Shown here: piece after piece, positions 14,417-26,380 of the stretch
Numbering within the stretch: the stretch's first letter is position 1
Layout of the letters: the number at the start of each line of letters is the position of its first letter
Assembly (NCBI GenBank): GCA_946699065.1
Contig: CAMPDV010000013.1
Coordinates: 1,695,727 to 1,759,726, forward strand
Reading direction: 5' to 3'
Length of the DNA: 64,000 bases
Origin: Loxodes magnus
Lineage: Eukaryota; Ciliophora; Karyorelictea; Loxodida; Loxodidae
Program-made: the position numbers and the translations under genes
Notes under the pieces: model-generated
What the model was told of the DNA's origin: nothing
Database searches by the model: none
Seen by the model: only the letters and a program-made list of their open reading frames with translations

Positions 14417-16200
14417 ATTTTTATATAATTTAGCAATAATACAGCACTCTTTAATCTAATCCTCTAATATTTTAATTATTAAGTAAACTTAGATTATCAT
14501 ATCTTTTAAATTAGTGTAACTAATGCTTAGTTTAACTTTACCATTCCAAATTAAAAGGAAGTATAATACTTACAGAAATTAACTAAAATTACCACTAGAT
14601 TTAATTAAATCAAAAGTCTTAGCTAAATCAATTAAAAATTCCTATATTTCTATTAGTTATGCATGTATAATACTAATAGAAGCTTTTCCTCCTCAAATTT
14701 TTAATTAAGTATTTTATGCTAATTAATTCACTACGCATTAATAGTGATAGTTAAGCTTTTTTATAACTTATTCCTTCTGGTCAATTAACTTAAACCTTAT
14801 GCTCCTTACCAACTAAAGTAACTTAAATACTAGGATTCTTTAAGGTTCTATAATCTATAATTCTTACCTGTTTTCAAGATGATGTCTTAAACTTTTGCTT
14901 GAGTTGCAGTATTTATAATTAAAAATAGGAGGTAAGGTTGGAAAGGCTTAGCATTCTTAGTGAAATAAGATATAAATTAAAGTATTTAACTAAGAAATAT
15001 TGATTATAATTATTATATCGCTGCTTTATAACCCGTTCAATAAAGGAAAGTTAATTACTAGTATTCAAATATTTTCAGTTTATGCAATAACTATTTTCTA
15101 AGCTTCTAATTATAACTTAATTTAGTTTAAATAAGTCAAAGATATTATTAATTAGGCTTTACTAGCAACTTACAAAGTTATCTTCATTTAATGGCTTGAG
15201 ATATAGATATGATCTAAAGAATGAGAAAGCTAATAATATGCTACTAGGTAAGGAAATTAACTTTAGTATAATATAGCTTAAGCTTCTCTTTGCTTGATTT
15301 AGTTACTTTTATTTGGGTTTAAATACTTCTAGAAGATTAATTTTCATAGAAGTATATATTAAGAGATAGCTTACAATTCAGTTTATTTTATTATCTTATT
15401 AAAGAATGCAGAACAATAAGATACATACTATTAAATTAGCACTGCTATTATTATTCTTAGTTATATCCCTAATTTTACCTATAAATTAGAACAATCTTTA
15501 ATATCATGGGTAAAGTTATATTACAAGTTACTTTAATGTATTAGTAAATAATTTTAAACAGTTAGGTAAATCTTATTAGTTTGTCTTTAAAATCATTATT
15601 TAATTCATTATAAGCTTCTTTGCTTATATAAGCTCTAGTTTAAATTGCTTTCCTTTAGTTATATTAAAATAAGCTATTGCTTAACTACACTACTGTATAA
15701 ATCTAGAAGCATGCTTTCTAATTAAATGTTATTAAAATAATTAAACATAGAATCTATATAAACCATAATAGCATTGCAGATTATAGAAGATAATAAGATT
15801 TTGCATTAGTTTATTAATACTAGTCATAAGTCTAGATTTATTTAATTTATCTTTATAACCAATCCAATCTATTATTTCCTCTATTTCTTTCACTCTTTCT
15901 TGGATTTAACCAACTTATTATTACCAATTTATCTCAAAACACTGCTAGAATATTATTCGTTTAAGCCTCATCAAACTATTTTAAAAACCCTAAGCTAATA
16001 AATAGAAATAACAATAAAGATTCTCAAAAGAGTCAAGGCTTCGTTAAAGCAGAAGAGGAAATTTAAATAAAGGACTAATTTAAACTAATAGAAGAAAGCT
16101 TCTTATTTGTAGTGGAAAGGATAATATTTGCAAATAAGAAAGCATTCCTATTTTAAAAGAAAATAGTACAACTTTCTTAAGTGTCCACAAATAAGTTATA
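14417..16200. other. AT-rich region upstream of the beta-helix gene
   Basis: This should contain the promoter of the minus-strand gene starting at 14416. I see no defined core promoter element and no recognisable coding motif. The sequence is AT-rich with short homopolymers. Confidence 0.4.
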
Positions 16201-16229
16201 GACATGGCAAAAAAACTTGCTTGACATTC

Positions 16230-16960
16230 TAAATTATTAAAATTCAAAACCTTTAGAAAAGAAAACTAAAATCAGAAAACAAATGAATTCAATGAAACCA
16301 GATTGGAGTATGTACAAAGATCCATTAAGTGATTTAATATGTGGTAAATTAGAGTTAGAAAAGAAGATAAATAAGCATAATTTTTGATAACAAATTTATA
16401 AGCAAAAATGTTAAAAGATATAGAGAATTTGGAGATAGCAACAAAAGGAAGAGATGAAATAAAATTGCTATATAATAGATTTTACAATTAGCCTAAAATT
16501 CTTAGAAAATTTGACGAATATTTAAAAGGAGATAATCTAATTGAGTAGAGGCAATAATTAAAGGATATCATAAAAAGATCTATAATAATAAAAATAAATG
16601 ATTAAGAAAAAGCAAGCAAAGCATTTACTCTATAATTAAGAAAATGAAAGCTAGAGTTATAGCAATATCACTTTAGAATATAAACTAAAATATTATTTTT
16701 ATTATTTTCAAAAGCTTGCTTTTCATGTCTATTATTGCTTAAGTTGTCGATTATCTTAATATTTGAAGAAAGGTCAAGGAATCAAATAGCTTTTAAATTA
16801 TTTAGATATGTAAAATAAAAAAGAACAGCTTGATTCTAATTTAGCTTATTTGATTAAATTACTTTCAATCTAAAAGTTTATCTTTATTTAAAAAGGCTTT
16901 TTTTAATTAAAATATCATATGAATAAACTTTCTAATTAATTTGGAAAACAAATTATACAC
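16230..16960 (+). CDS. Unassigned coding-like stretch, probably two frames
   Basis: With TAA/TAG = Gln, the stretch from 16283 reads MNSMKPDWSMYKDPLSDLIC followed by a charged helix, up to a TGA near 16387. A second frame from 16408 continues with MLKDIENLEIATKGRDEIKL, then FYNQPKILRKFDEYLKG, and near 16690-16780 a Cys- and Leu-rich hydrophobic stretch that could be a membrane segment. Amino-acid use is more protein-like than in the flanks. I do not recognise the family. The frame change could be an indel, a short intron or simply two separate pieces. It may be a relic. Confidence 0.35.
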
Positions 16961-16999
16961 TTTTTTAACATACTAATTATTAAGTTCTTGCCTAGAGAA

Positions 17000-19850
17000 A
17001 TTGGAAAAAATAAACTTGAATTTTTAATATTTTTATTCCTTGCTTATGCATGTTCCATAATGCAAGTTTATTGCTAATTTATTAAATTTATTTCTTCCTC
17101 TAAACTTAAAATTTTATTAATATAATTAATTTTAAGCAAAGAAATCCTCCTTAATTTTTAAACTAAGCTTTATCTTTCTATTAATTATTTGGTAGAGTTC
17201 TGGAAATAACTTTTGGAAGTAGTTAGATAATATTTATAAAAAGTCTAAATTACTATTTTATATTCCTATTAGCTATTGATAAGCTATATGCCTAACAAAT
17301 AACTTTATTTCTACTACTGTCTTATCTGATATTGATACATGGCTTAATTTTATTAAAGTGAGATATGAAATAAACTTATTATTATTACTAGAAACTGTAC
17401 TTCTTCCTAAAGAAGTATTTTAAGTCAAATTTACATTCTTAAGTTATGGAAGTATTTAATAACTTCTTTTTAAAAGAGTTACTAGTATAAGTAAGAGCTT
17501 TATTATTAAATACAGCAGTCTAAGTTTGACAGTAGTATATTGTCAGTTCATTGAAATTAAATAAACTTCTTTAAATGTATATTAATTATAGCCTTACTGT
17601 TCTTATTATTATAACGCATTACTATCTCTTATTTAATACTTTTACTTTAATTCAAATTTCAACAGAGTATTAAATAAATAAGCGAATATAGATAAAGAGA
17701 TATAAGAAACTAAATTAAAGTAAAATAAAGCAAAGCTTATTTACCTTGCATAATATGATAGTTGAAGAACATTGAATTAGTCATTTAATTTAACATCTTA
17801 TTTAAAGGTAATTAGCTCATATTTAAGATTTATATACTAAACATAATGCTCAAATACAATGTAATAGATCTATTTTGCTTATATTAGAATCTATAGACAC
17901 TTATATGTAAAGAAGTTTAAACTTACTTTAAAATAAGAATTTATCCTCTTTAATAGCTTATTAAGCAAAATTAATTACCTCAGCTTGTGTTTTTATTTGG
18001 ACTACCTTACTATTAAACTGCTTATCCGTTAAAATTTATTGTTCTTAGCATTTACTCATTTAATTATCATACCTTTTGTGGTTGAAAATAGTAAGCAAGT
18101 TATTTTATAATGATCTTAGTAATTTTCCGTTCAATTTGAATTTTTATCTCTATTATTTTCTTTTTAATAATCAGTCTTAATTATTATTATTGCTTGCTTT
18201 TCTGAATCTAGTTCTTTTGTTAGAATCACCAGTATGATTAAATCTGAATTTTGAGCTTTTACTCTTTATTTCACTGAAATAAATATCCTATCTTAAAAAC
18301 CTGAGCAGAGATGAATTGCTGAATTACTCATACTTACTGATTATCTGACTTAAAGTTTTATAACTAAACTAGGATAAATCTTAATACTTTTTCAGAATAA
18401 GTTTGTACATTCATATCAGCGATACACAATTAGGCTAAAACAGAATCCTTTTCTTTTCTAAATCCTATTTATCCAGTCTAAAATGTTAAGCGAAACTTTA
18501 AAGAATCCTTATAAGCAAATAATTATTTTCAATTTATTAGAGAAGGGAAACTAGTATCTAAAATATTTCAGCATTACATAATCTTATTTCTTTTTTGCCT
18601 TAATTTTATAGCAATTAATGGTCTTAGATTCCAAAAATAATAAAAGTAATAGTAATAAGGTTTATTTCAAATGGCCTGCAGATATAGTTTTATACTTTAC
18701 TATCTCCTTTACATCTTTTAAATAAAGATTAAATCTTATTAATTCTTCTTTTTACTTTATTTTCAGAACTAATGGTTTATAAAAGTATTTTAAAGCTACC
18801 TGAATCTGAATTCTATTTATTCTCTAATTATAAAATGTTTATAGCACTATAATTATTATCTATTACCTGCTTTAGATAACTATAAGCATTTTATAATAAA
18901 AAGGCTTTTATTGTTTATACTTTTTTAAATATAGAAAGGAATTGACTGATTACTTTGAATCTTCGAGTAATTGCTTGATAATAATATCTTAGAAAATATT
19001 GCTATATAATTTTTTAATTTAAATCTGGTCTTTAGATTTAACCTCTTTTATTGCTTGCTTATTTAATAATCTGCTAGAATGTCTTAGAAATATTTTATTC
19101 TTATGAAAGGGTAAGTTAAAGTAAAGCCATTAAGGAATATCTGACTGCTGACTTCTCATTTTGCTTCAATTTGTTTTAGTTTAATTAGAAAAATAGAGCT
19201 ATCTGATATATAACTTATACTGTCAGTATGAATGCGAAATATTAAGAGATGGATTAGAAAGAACATATGAAGTACTATAGTAATATAAATAACTCCTGAC
19301 TGTTCAAAAACCTATAATATTAGGCAATGTGTTTAAGCTTCTTATATCTTATTTAAAATAATTTCTGAGTTAAAAACTAAAATAAAGAATGAATGCTATG
19401 CATATTATTAGAAAATAGGTGATAAAGCAATGGGTCAGATAAATTAACTTATCAATACCTTCAACAAATATGAAAGATTTAATTTTGAAAAACTATGTAA
19501 TATTTTCAGATAAGTGATTGTATCCTTGTGTCTTACATATATATAATATCAATAAAAAATACTATATTAATGGTTATGAAAGAATTTTACTTGCCAATCA
19601 TCTTATTTTAAAAATTACTAGTTTGAATATTTCTAATTCCTCTCTTACTCATATATTAACTTCTTAACTATTACAATAGAAATTTAATAAAATAACTAAA
19701 ATGTTAATGAATTTAAGTTATAAGCTTTTTTAATTTATTAAGCTTTTTGATTGCTAATTAAAATATTTTTATTATTTATTGATTAAAAATATTATTTATT
19801 ATATTATAAAATTAACTATTCATTTAAATCAAAAATATTTAAATTTGGAA
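17000..19850. other. AT-rich region, nothing recognised
   Basis: About 2.8 kb of AT-rich sequence. Because all codons can be sense in this code, openness is uninformative here, and I find no motif that I can name on either strand. Confidence 0.4.
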
Positions 19851-19855
19851 GCTTC

Positions 19856-20120
19856 AAGAATAGTGCTTTGTCTTCACATAGATACAATCACAACATGAAA
19901 GCAGCATCCTTATTCAAAGTCAAATTGAATTATCCGGTTTACCATTGATAGGAGCTTGACTACAGGCAGTCCGTAGCGATGGAGCTCCCTGACTGCAGAT
20001 ACCCAAATATCAACTGCCTAACCCTGCTCATGCTATAATTGTTAGTACTTATAGATCGTATATTAGAAGTTATGATTGAGCAATGTGGTGAGTTTTCAAC
20101 CAGAATAGATCAAAAAATTA
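19856..20120 (+). CDS. Short coding-like island, unknown product
   Basis: This compact, GC-richer island stands out from its flanks. From the ATG at 19895 it reads MKAASLFKVKLNYPVYHWQE, then LDYRQSVAMELPDCRYPNIN, CLTLLMLQLLVLIDRIL and EVMIEQCGEFSTRID. The Trp (TGA near 19949) and Gln (TAG) fit the local code. No family is recognised. It sits about 330 bp upstream of an ORF1-like retroelement and could be part of one, or a fragment of an unrelated gene. Its end is unclear because no TGA follows in frame for some distance. Confidence 0.4.
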
Positions 20121-20447
20121 CAGTTTAATAAATAAATAAAATGATATATTCTTAATAAATTTAGTAATTACATTTTTTAATTATTTATACTCACTAATAA
20201 AATAGTTATTATCCCAGTTCTTTCAAAAAAAAGTATAGTAACATAATTCACTATAAAAGATATTTAATACTAATTTTAACTAGGATATAAATGATTAATT
20301 ATCTTATATTATCTTATATAATACTATATTATTTTTTTATTTTTAATAATTAAATAATTAAACTTAATTATATTTACTTTTAATTAAATATTATATAAAA
20401 AGTAAAATAAAAAGAAATTATATTAATAGTTTTAATAAGGATAAAAA

Positions 20448-21345
20448 ATGGAAGGATTCAAAAGAGGTTTTTACACCACCTCCAAAAAGTTGGAGAGGAA
20501 ATCTGAATCCAATCTTGGATAGTCTTCTTACCATTAAAACTAACCTTTTTCTTAATTCTAACAACCTGAAGAGGAAAAGAAACAAGCTCAGAAGACAACA
20601 CATGAGATAACTCCAACCTCAGAAGAGAAGCCCAGAAAGCAGATGAAGTCTGCTCTGCATCAGGAGGTCTCAAAGTTCAATCCTTCTGGCCAGATGAGCA
20701 TGGAACAGCTCATCAAAGTGGTATTAAACCTCCAGGAAGAGGTTAGGAAACTGAGAAAGGACAATGAGAAACTGATGGAAAAACTCAACCTAGCGGAAGG
20801 AATAGAATCCAGACTTATATCCTAAGAAAGAGAACTAAGCGCTTTCTGAAACATATCTTAAGACCAGAGTAGCTAATCCTAAAATTAGCTTCAGGAACAA
20901 TCTGATCTGAGTATTAGACTGGAAATACTAGAAAAGAATTAGGTGAACAAAGGGGAGATCCAATGATGATTGAAGAGACCAATAGGAAGTCTAAGGTTAA
21001 ACTCCAAAAAGTAGTGAAGAAATGTTACTACTGCAATTCGACAGAACACTTATGAAGATGCTGCAAGAAATTCCAAAATTTCAAGATGTAGTACTGGAAT
21101 AAATAAAGAACCATACAAGCACAGTAGAGGAAGAAAAAACAAATGTAGTAGAGATAAATAAGAGAAAGATTATACTTAAATGAATAAGGATACATTTACA
21201 AGATTAAATTTAATTAGAAATAAGGCTAGATCCGTAAATGACAAGAGTAACGGGAGGAGAGAGGAGTAGAGACATCTAAAACTTTATTTTTAACACCGGA
21301 GCAATCTGGTGTCCAGCATGAAAAGGTGAAAATCCTCGAAAATTG
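20448..21345 (+). mobile_element. ORF1-like (zinc-knuckle) retroelement, copy 1
   Basis: The ATG at 20448 opens a hydrophilic protein starting MEGFKRGFYTTSKKLERKSE. A strong coiled coil follows (MEQLIKVVLNLQEEVRKLRK, near 20700-20790). After a frame change at about 20960 comes MMIEETNRKSK, then a CCHC zinc knuckle CYYCNSTEHLWRCC (C-x2-C-x4-H-x4-C, near 21025-21065) and a basic Gln-rich tail. This layout of coiled coil, zinc knuckle and basic tail is that of LINE ORF1 or Gag-like nucleic-acid chaperones. The element ends in two consecutive hairpins (21293-21312 and 21324-21336), followed by sequence similar to the LINE 3' end at 38111-38144. No reverse transcriptase accompanies it. Similar copies lie at 23.5-24.1 kb and 39.9 kb. 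Confidence 0.7.
21293..21336 (+). other. Two 3'-terminal hairpins of the ORF1-like element
   Basis: Hairpin 1 at 21293-21312 is ACACCGG / loop AGCAAT / CTGGTGT (7 pairs, one G-U). Hairpin 2 at 21324-21336 is AGG / loop TGAAAAT / CCT. The LINE at 38 kb has the same order with different stem sequence but the same second loop (TGAAAAT), implying a conserved RNA structure at the 3' end. Confidence 0.6.
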
Positions 21346-21479
21346 TTAAACTTAATTTATCCTATTATTAATAGTTTTAATTAAAAATTTAATATAATTG
21401 TATATTATATTCAACTCTGGTATTTTTTAATATTTTAAGATTTAGAGTTAATTTGTTATAAATGAAATCTTATTCTTAT

Positions 21480-23250
21480 TTAGATTAGTTATATAAAATT
21501 AGGATTTAAGAAAAGATGAAGAAATAAATAGAGGAAGCTTTGGTATTGTCTAGTAAGGAAAATTAAAATAAAATATCGATGTTTTTATAAAAGAGTTGTT
21601 CGTTAAAGTTGGATCGCATAATGAAATTTTACTGGAGTTTCAAATTTTAAAGAATTACGTCATTCAAATTTCATAGTTCTTTATGGATACTGTTCTTCTG
21701 CATAAAGTTTGATTATGGGATTAATACTACAATCTCTTTACGATATTTTAGAAAGCGAGATGAAATTCCAGGAAAACTAAGATATTAAATAAGTTAAAAA
21801 ATAGTTTCAGGATTATAATATATCCATTAATAAAATATTATTCACAGAAACCTAAAGAGTTTAAATATATTATTGGATAGTTAATGCAATGCAAAAATAA
21901 CTGATTTTGGATTAGCGAAAGTTAAAACAGATCATAGTCTTTAAATACATTTTCTTAAAAGGAAACAATACGTTGGATGGTTCCTGAGTTATTAAATTTT
22001 AATCCTAAATATAGCAAATAATCAGATATATATCCATTAAACATGGTATATTGGGAAATAGCAACTAGATAAATTCCTTATGAAGGTATAGAAGATACAG
22101 TTATAATGATAGAAGTTCAAAATTAAAAAAGAGAAGAAATTCCTAAAGATAATTCTTAATAATTTACACAGTTAATAAGAGGGTGTTGATATTAAGAACC
22201 AAAAAATAAGTTAGAACTAAAAGTAATAAAATAGTAATTGATAAGATATAGATGGATAAAGTTAGATAGTATATTTATAACCAAATATAAAAATAAAAAA
22301 TGAGAATAATGTAATGCTTAAAAAAATGTTAAAAATGAAGAGTTTAAAAGAGATATTCTATAATAGGAGGCAATTTAATTAGAGTAGGTATTAAATTTAG
22401 TAAATTTCCTAGATCAAATACAAAATTTATAATTTCGACAATTTAAAAGATTAAGCACTATAAGAATTTTTGAATTAACTGAAAGAATAAGAAATTACTG
22501 TTTAATAAATCATCTAAATTCCTTTAAATAAATCAGGTTTGATAATTAAAAAAAATCTTATGAACTAAATGGATTCAAGGATAAGTCATAGAGTAAAAAC
22601 TATTATAGGTAATTGAATTTTCGAAATAGGATAATGAAAGAGAGAAAGCGGTAGCGAATGCGATTACTTTGTTGAATTATATGGGATATAACTTTTATAA
22701 AAGAATATGAGAGGAATATAAATAAGCATTGCTGATTTGAGAGATTCATATTTTGAATCCTTAGATCTATCTTATGCAAACCTATCAGAAGTTAAAGCTC
22801 AAAATTAAAAATTTCATAAAATGCAATTTGAATAATTCAAATATTGATAAATTTAAAAAATTTCTTACAGTATTTTGACTTGGCATACGGATTCTGTTTT
22901 ATCTGTAGCGATATCAAGTGACCAGAAATGAATTGTTTCAGGGAGTTAAGATTATATAATAAAGATATGTGACTTTACGAAAGTTTTTGTTATCTTTTTT
23001 ACTAAAAGCTGATAAAGGATTAATGGAATAAAGCAGATTTTATTGATATGGATAATCATAACTAAAATTAAATTTCCAACATTAATGCTAATATTTAAAA
23101 TGAAAAATGAAGAAGAGTTAATGAGTCTAACTAAAATCAAATAATTTAACATAATAAGAAAACTGCGATTCAATTATTTGGTGCTTCTATTTATCTAATC
23201 CCTAAATTTAAAAGTTAATAATATCAAAGTATCTAAAGCATCTAAAGTAT
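21480..23250 (+). pseudogene. Decayed protein kinase - pentapeptide - WD40 gene
   Basis: Kinase blocks appear in order but in shifting frames. They are a glycine loop NRGSFGIVQQGKL (near 21525), KELRHSNFIVLYGYC (near 21645), HRNLKSLNILLDS (near 21845), KITDFGLAKVKTDHS (near 21895), ETIRWMVPELLN (near 21965), SKQSDIY...VYWEIATRQIPYEG (near 22020-22085) and LIRGCWYQEP with TGA-encoded Trp (near 22185). The arrangement is that of TKL-type kinases. The catalytic HRD reads HRN. At least three frame changes separate the blocks. Downstream are pentapeptide repeats ADLRDSYFESLDLSYANLS (near 22735) and one WD40 blade HTDSVLSVAISSDQKWIVSG (near 22885). The Asp loss plus frame breaks indicate a dead gene. 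Its layout parallels the RING-pentapeptide-WD40 gene at 59.1 kb. Confidence 0.78.
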
Positions 23251-23460
23251 GAAATAAGAAATTTATAAGCAGATATGTTACAATTAATTAAGACTTAGAA
23301 TAAGATACTGTTAAATTGTAAAAAGTAATATTGAAGGAGATTTAAAATTACTTAAAAAATTAACAACCTAAGATCATATATAAAATATTTCCATTAACGT
23401 CCTAAGCGAGAAAAATAATTTAATTCATATCTGCCAATCATTAAGGCCAAAAAGAATTTA

Positions 23461-24150
23461 CATTCATAGAAAGCAAATGAAGTCCGCTTTGCCTTTTTAG
23501 ATCACAGAGTTCAATACTTCTGGTCATTGAATATGGAATAGATTATCAAAGAAGTACTAAACCTTATGGAAGAGGCCAGGAAGCTCAGAAAGAAGAATGA
23601 GAAGTTGACGGAAAGTATTCAGAACGGAATCCAAATCAATTTAGATCTCAGAATGGCCAATTAAGAGAGGAAGATCGACGTTCTTTGGAATTACTAACGA
23701 AAGCAATTCAATTAGACGAACTCACAAGTAGAGAGGATACAAGTCCAGAATTCTTAGATTGAAAATATTTTACAAAGTTAGAAGAGAAAGATATAACTAG
23801 AACAGAACAAAAAAATGGAGAAGGAAAAAACTCCTCAAGAAATAAAGAAAGAATAAAACAGATTAAGATTTAGAAACTATGCTATTATTGTAAAAGAAAA
23901 AATCATCTGTGGATGAACTGGACAGAATTTTTAAAAGTTAAGGAAAAACATGATAGAAACAAATTTAATAACAAATAACGAGAAGGAGAAATTAGATCTG
24001 ATGCATAGAGAATGGAGCGGTTTACAGATTGAAAATGGATTAGGAGCCTTAAGAACTAGAAGATAAAAGATGTTATTCAATTAAGACAAGAGCCTCAAGT
24101 GCTAGAGCTTGTAAAAAACTAGGTTAAAACTTCAAAGCATTTTTGAGCGG
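23461..24150 (+). mobile_element. ORF1-like (zinc-knuckle) retroelement, copy 2, decayed
   Basis: Nucleotide similarity to copy 1 starts at 'aaagcaaatgaagtccgctt' (copy 1 has it near 20636) and runs through the coiled-coil segment (LNLMEEARKLRKKNEKL-like, near 23555-23620). Further on, KLCYYCKRKNHLWMNW (near 23875-23925) corresponds to the zinc knuckle, but the last Cys has become Trp, so the metal site is broken. The C-terminal part and 3' hairpins are not clearly preserved. Together with copy 1 it flanks the decayed kinase/WD40 gene in the same orientation. Confidence 0.65.
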
Positions 24151-25600
24151 AGATATGTCGTACTTTGAGCATTTTAATAATAATAATATAATTAATAAAA
24201 ACAATATAACTTATGACCAATAAATTAAGAATTATTTCTGAGAATAAATAAAATGAAAATATGCTCAATGAAAAAATTATTTTTGAAATTAATATATTGC
24301 TTATCTCTTAAAGATTTATAAATTAATATCCAATATCTGATGAGATTTAGCATTTTTTTTTGTAAATGCTGCTAAGCAGCGAATCAAGCCTTGCATAAAT
24401 TTACTTATTACTATAACATTTAATTAATTTACTTTCGTAATTAAATCTACAAGTTATTAATTTTGAGTTATTTTAAGCCTATTTTCATTAATCATACTAC
24501 TTTTTTTACTAAAGAAAATTATATAGTGATAAACTCTAGTAGAAAAATATAAAATTCAAAACGAGAAAGTAAGTAAAAAATAAGATAAAATAATTAGCAA
24601 AAAGTTTTTATATAGTTCTAAAAAATTTGCATTTTTATAATTAAAATAATAAGATTTTATGAGAATAAAAGAATAAAAAATTTAAAATAGTAAAATTAAA
24701 AAAATTAAAAAGTTTTCATTGCTTAGTGTTTTGCTTTATAAGAGATTTGAAGAACAGACAAATCTTTTAAAAAATTCGGAAAAAAAATTTGAATTGAGAA
24801 CTAGAGTGAAAAATAATTTTAGAATAAAAAAATAAAAAAAGTAAGGGAAGAAATGAATTATTAAAAAAATAGTAAAATAAATATTTATAATTTCTAATTT
24901 CAATAATAAAAATATTAAATTTCTAATTTAAAGATGAAAGGTAAAAAAGTTAGAAAAAGAGAAGATAAATTCAAAAAAATATATTTGTTTTTCTCCATAC
25001 TTTATATTATACAAAACTTTCCAACGAACAGAAATTTATATTTTGATTAAAAATAAAGGGTAAAAAATGAATATATAATTAAAAGGCTAAGACTGACAGA
25101 CTTGTTTAATCTTATTTATAATTGATAACGTTTTGACAATCATTAAACACAATAGTTTTTATTATAGAGATGGATTTTAAAAATTTATCACAAATTTTTT
25201 AATATTCATTTCACCTTTCACAATCTTATTTGGACATTTTGAATTTTTTACCACTATTAGTGTTAAATGTAATAGCTATTATTTGGACATTTTATATACA
25301 AATAAAATCAAGATTTAAAAAATTTTGATATTTAACTCAAAGTGTTTCGTTCTCACTACTTTCTTCACATTTCTAAATTGGATAAATAAAATATTAAGCG
25401 TCGTAATTATAAACATAATAAGTTTTATTAAGTCATCCTTACTAAAATAATAAAATCATGCATAAAAAATAGCTATATTATATGAAGAGTTTATCATTTT
25501 CATTATAATTAATTAATTTAAATTAAGCTATCACATATAACATTTGTATTTAAGACATCTATTACTATTTTTACTATGAACTAAATGTAAATTAAGAGTT
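24150..25600. other. AT-rich low-complexity stretch
   Basis: A-rich and T-rich tracts with no recognisable coding motif. One GC-richer hairpin-like spot (GCTGCTAAGCAGC, near 24368-24380) is isolated. Confidence 0.45.
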
Positions 25601-26380
25601 CGCTTTCCCTGGATTTTCAACCAAGTACATGCTGCATAATTTTTTAACGTGATCGTATACCACGACCTTTTTTTATGTGGGTGCTTACCACTATGAATAT
25701 TTAAACGAGCGTATTGGAATCTTTTATTTGTATACACCTTGTTTTGTTATTCAAAATTTGTTCATTTGCTTCATGTTCTTTCTTGTAATTATTAATTCAA
25801 TGTTTTTCAACTTCAGCAGCGATTTATTAAGTATTAACTTGATTAAAAATATAAACACTTTTTATTTTCAAATTAAGATGTTTTTTTGTCGTATTTTTTT
25901 CTCAAGCTTTTTTATTTTTTTAATAAATTTTATTCTTCAAGTTCTATTATTTTTTACGAGTTGAATTGGATTTATTTCTATTTCCATGTTTTGAGTTTAT
26001 TTTGGAATTTTGTTGAGTTTATATTCATAGCTGTTCTTCTGTCAGCAAGTTATTTCGAATTAGTTATTTTCTAAGTAAGAATATCCATTGTATTAATCTT
26101 CAATGTTATTCATAAGCTCACGTATTTTCTCACTTTGATTGAAAATGGTTCCACATAACGTGAGACTAAAGAATATATTTTATCAAGCTGGTATTAGAAA
26201 TCTAAAGGAACTTCCTATTTTGATTCTTTATTATCGATCGGTCCAACCATGACTTTGCCACGTAAAGATGAGTTAGATCTTTCTCGCTAGTTTTCTATTT
26301 TGCGAATTTCTTTAGTCGCTTATCTCCTAGTTTTTTTAGCATAGTTTCTAGAGAGATAAATTTCCTGTTCCATTTTACTA
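25600..26380 (-). mobile_element. LINE 3'-end fragment (copy 3)
   Basis: On the minus strand this matches the 3' part of the LINE at 37.4-38.1 kb. It shares 'gagcttatgaataacattga' (KIRELMNNIED-like, near 26115), NNLLTEEQL, a lysine-rich coiled coil, and the final two hairpins with 'ggttgaaaatccaggg' (25606-25625). A stretch near 25735-25640 reads like the LINE C-terminal basic segment. There is no RT domain, so it is a short 5'-truncated insertion, as expected for target-primed integration. The minus-strand end at about 25600 is the element's 3' terminus. Confidence 0.8.
25608..25664 (-). other. LINE copy 3 terminal hairpin pair
   Basis: On the minus strand, hairpin 1 (25648-25664) is CGTG / GTATACGAT / CACG. 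Hairpin 2 (25608-25625) is CTTGG / TTGAAAAT / CCAGG, with one G-U pair where the 38-kb copy has a Watson-Crick pair. The stem positions vary in a pairing-compatible way relative to the 38-kb copy. Confidence 0.7.
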
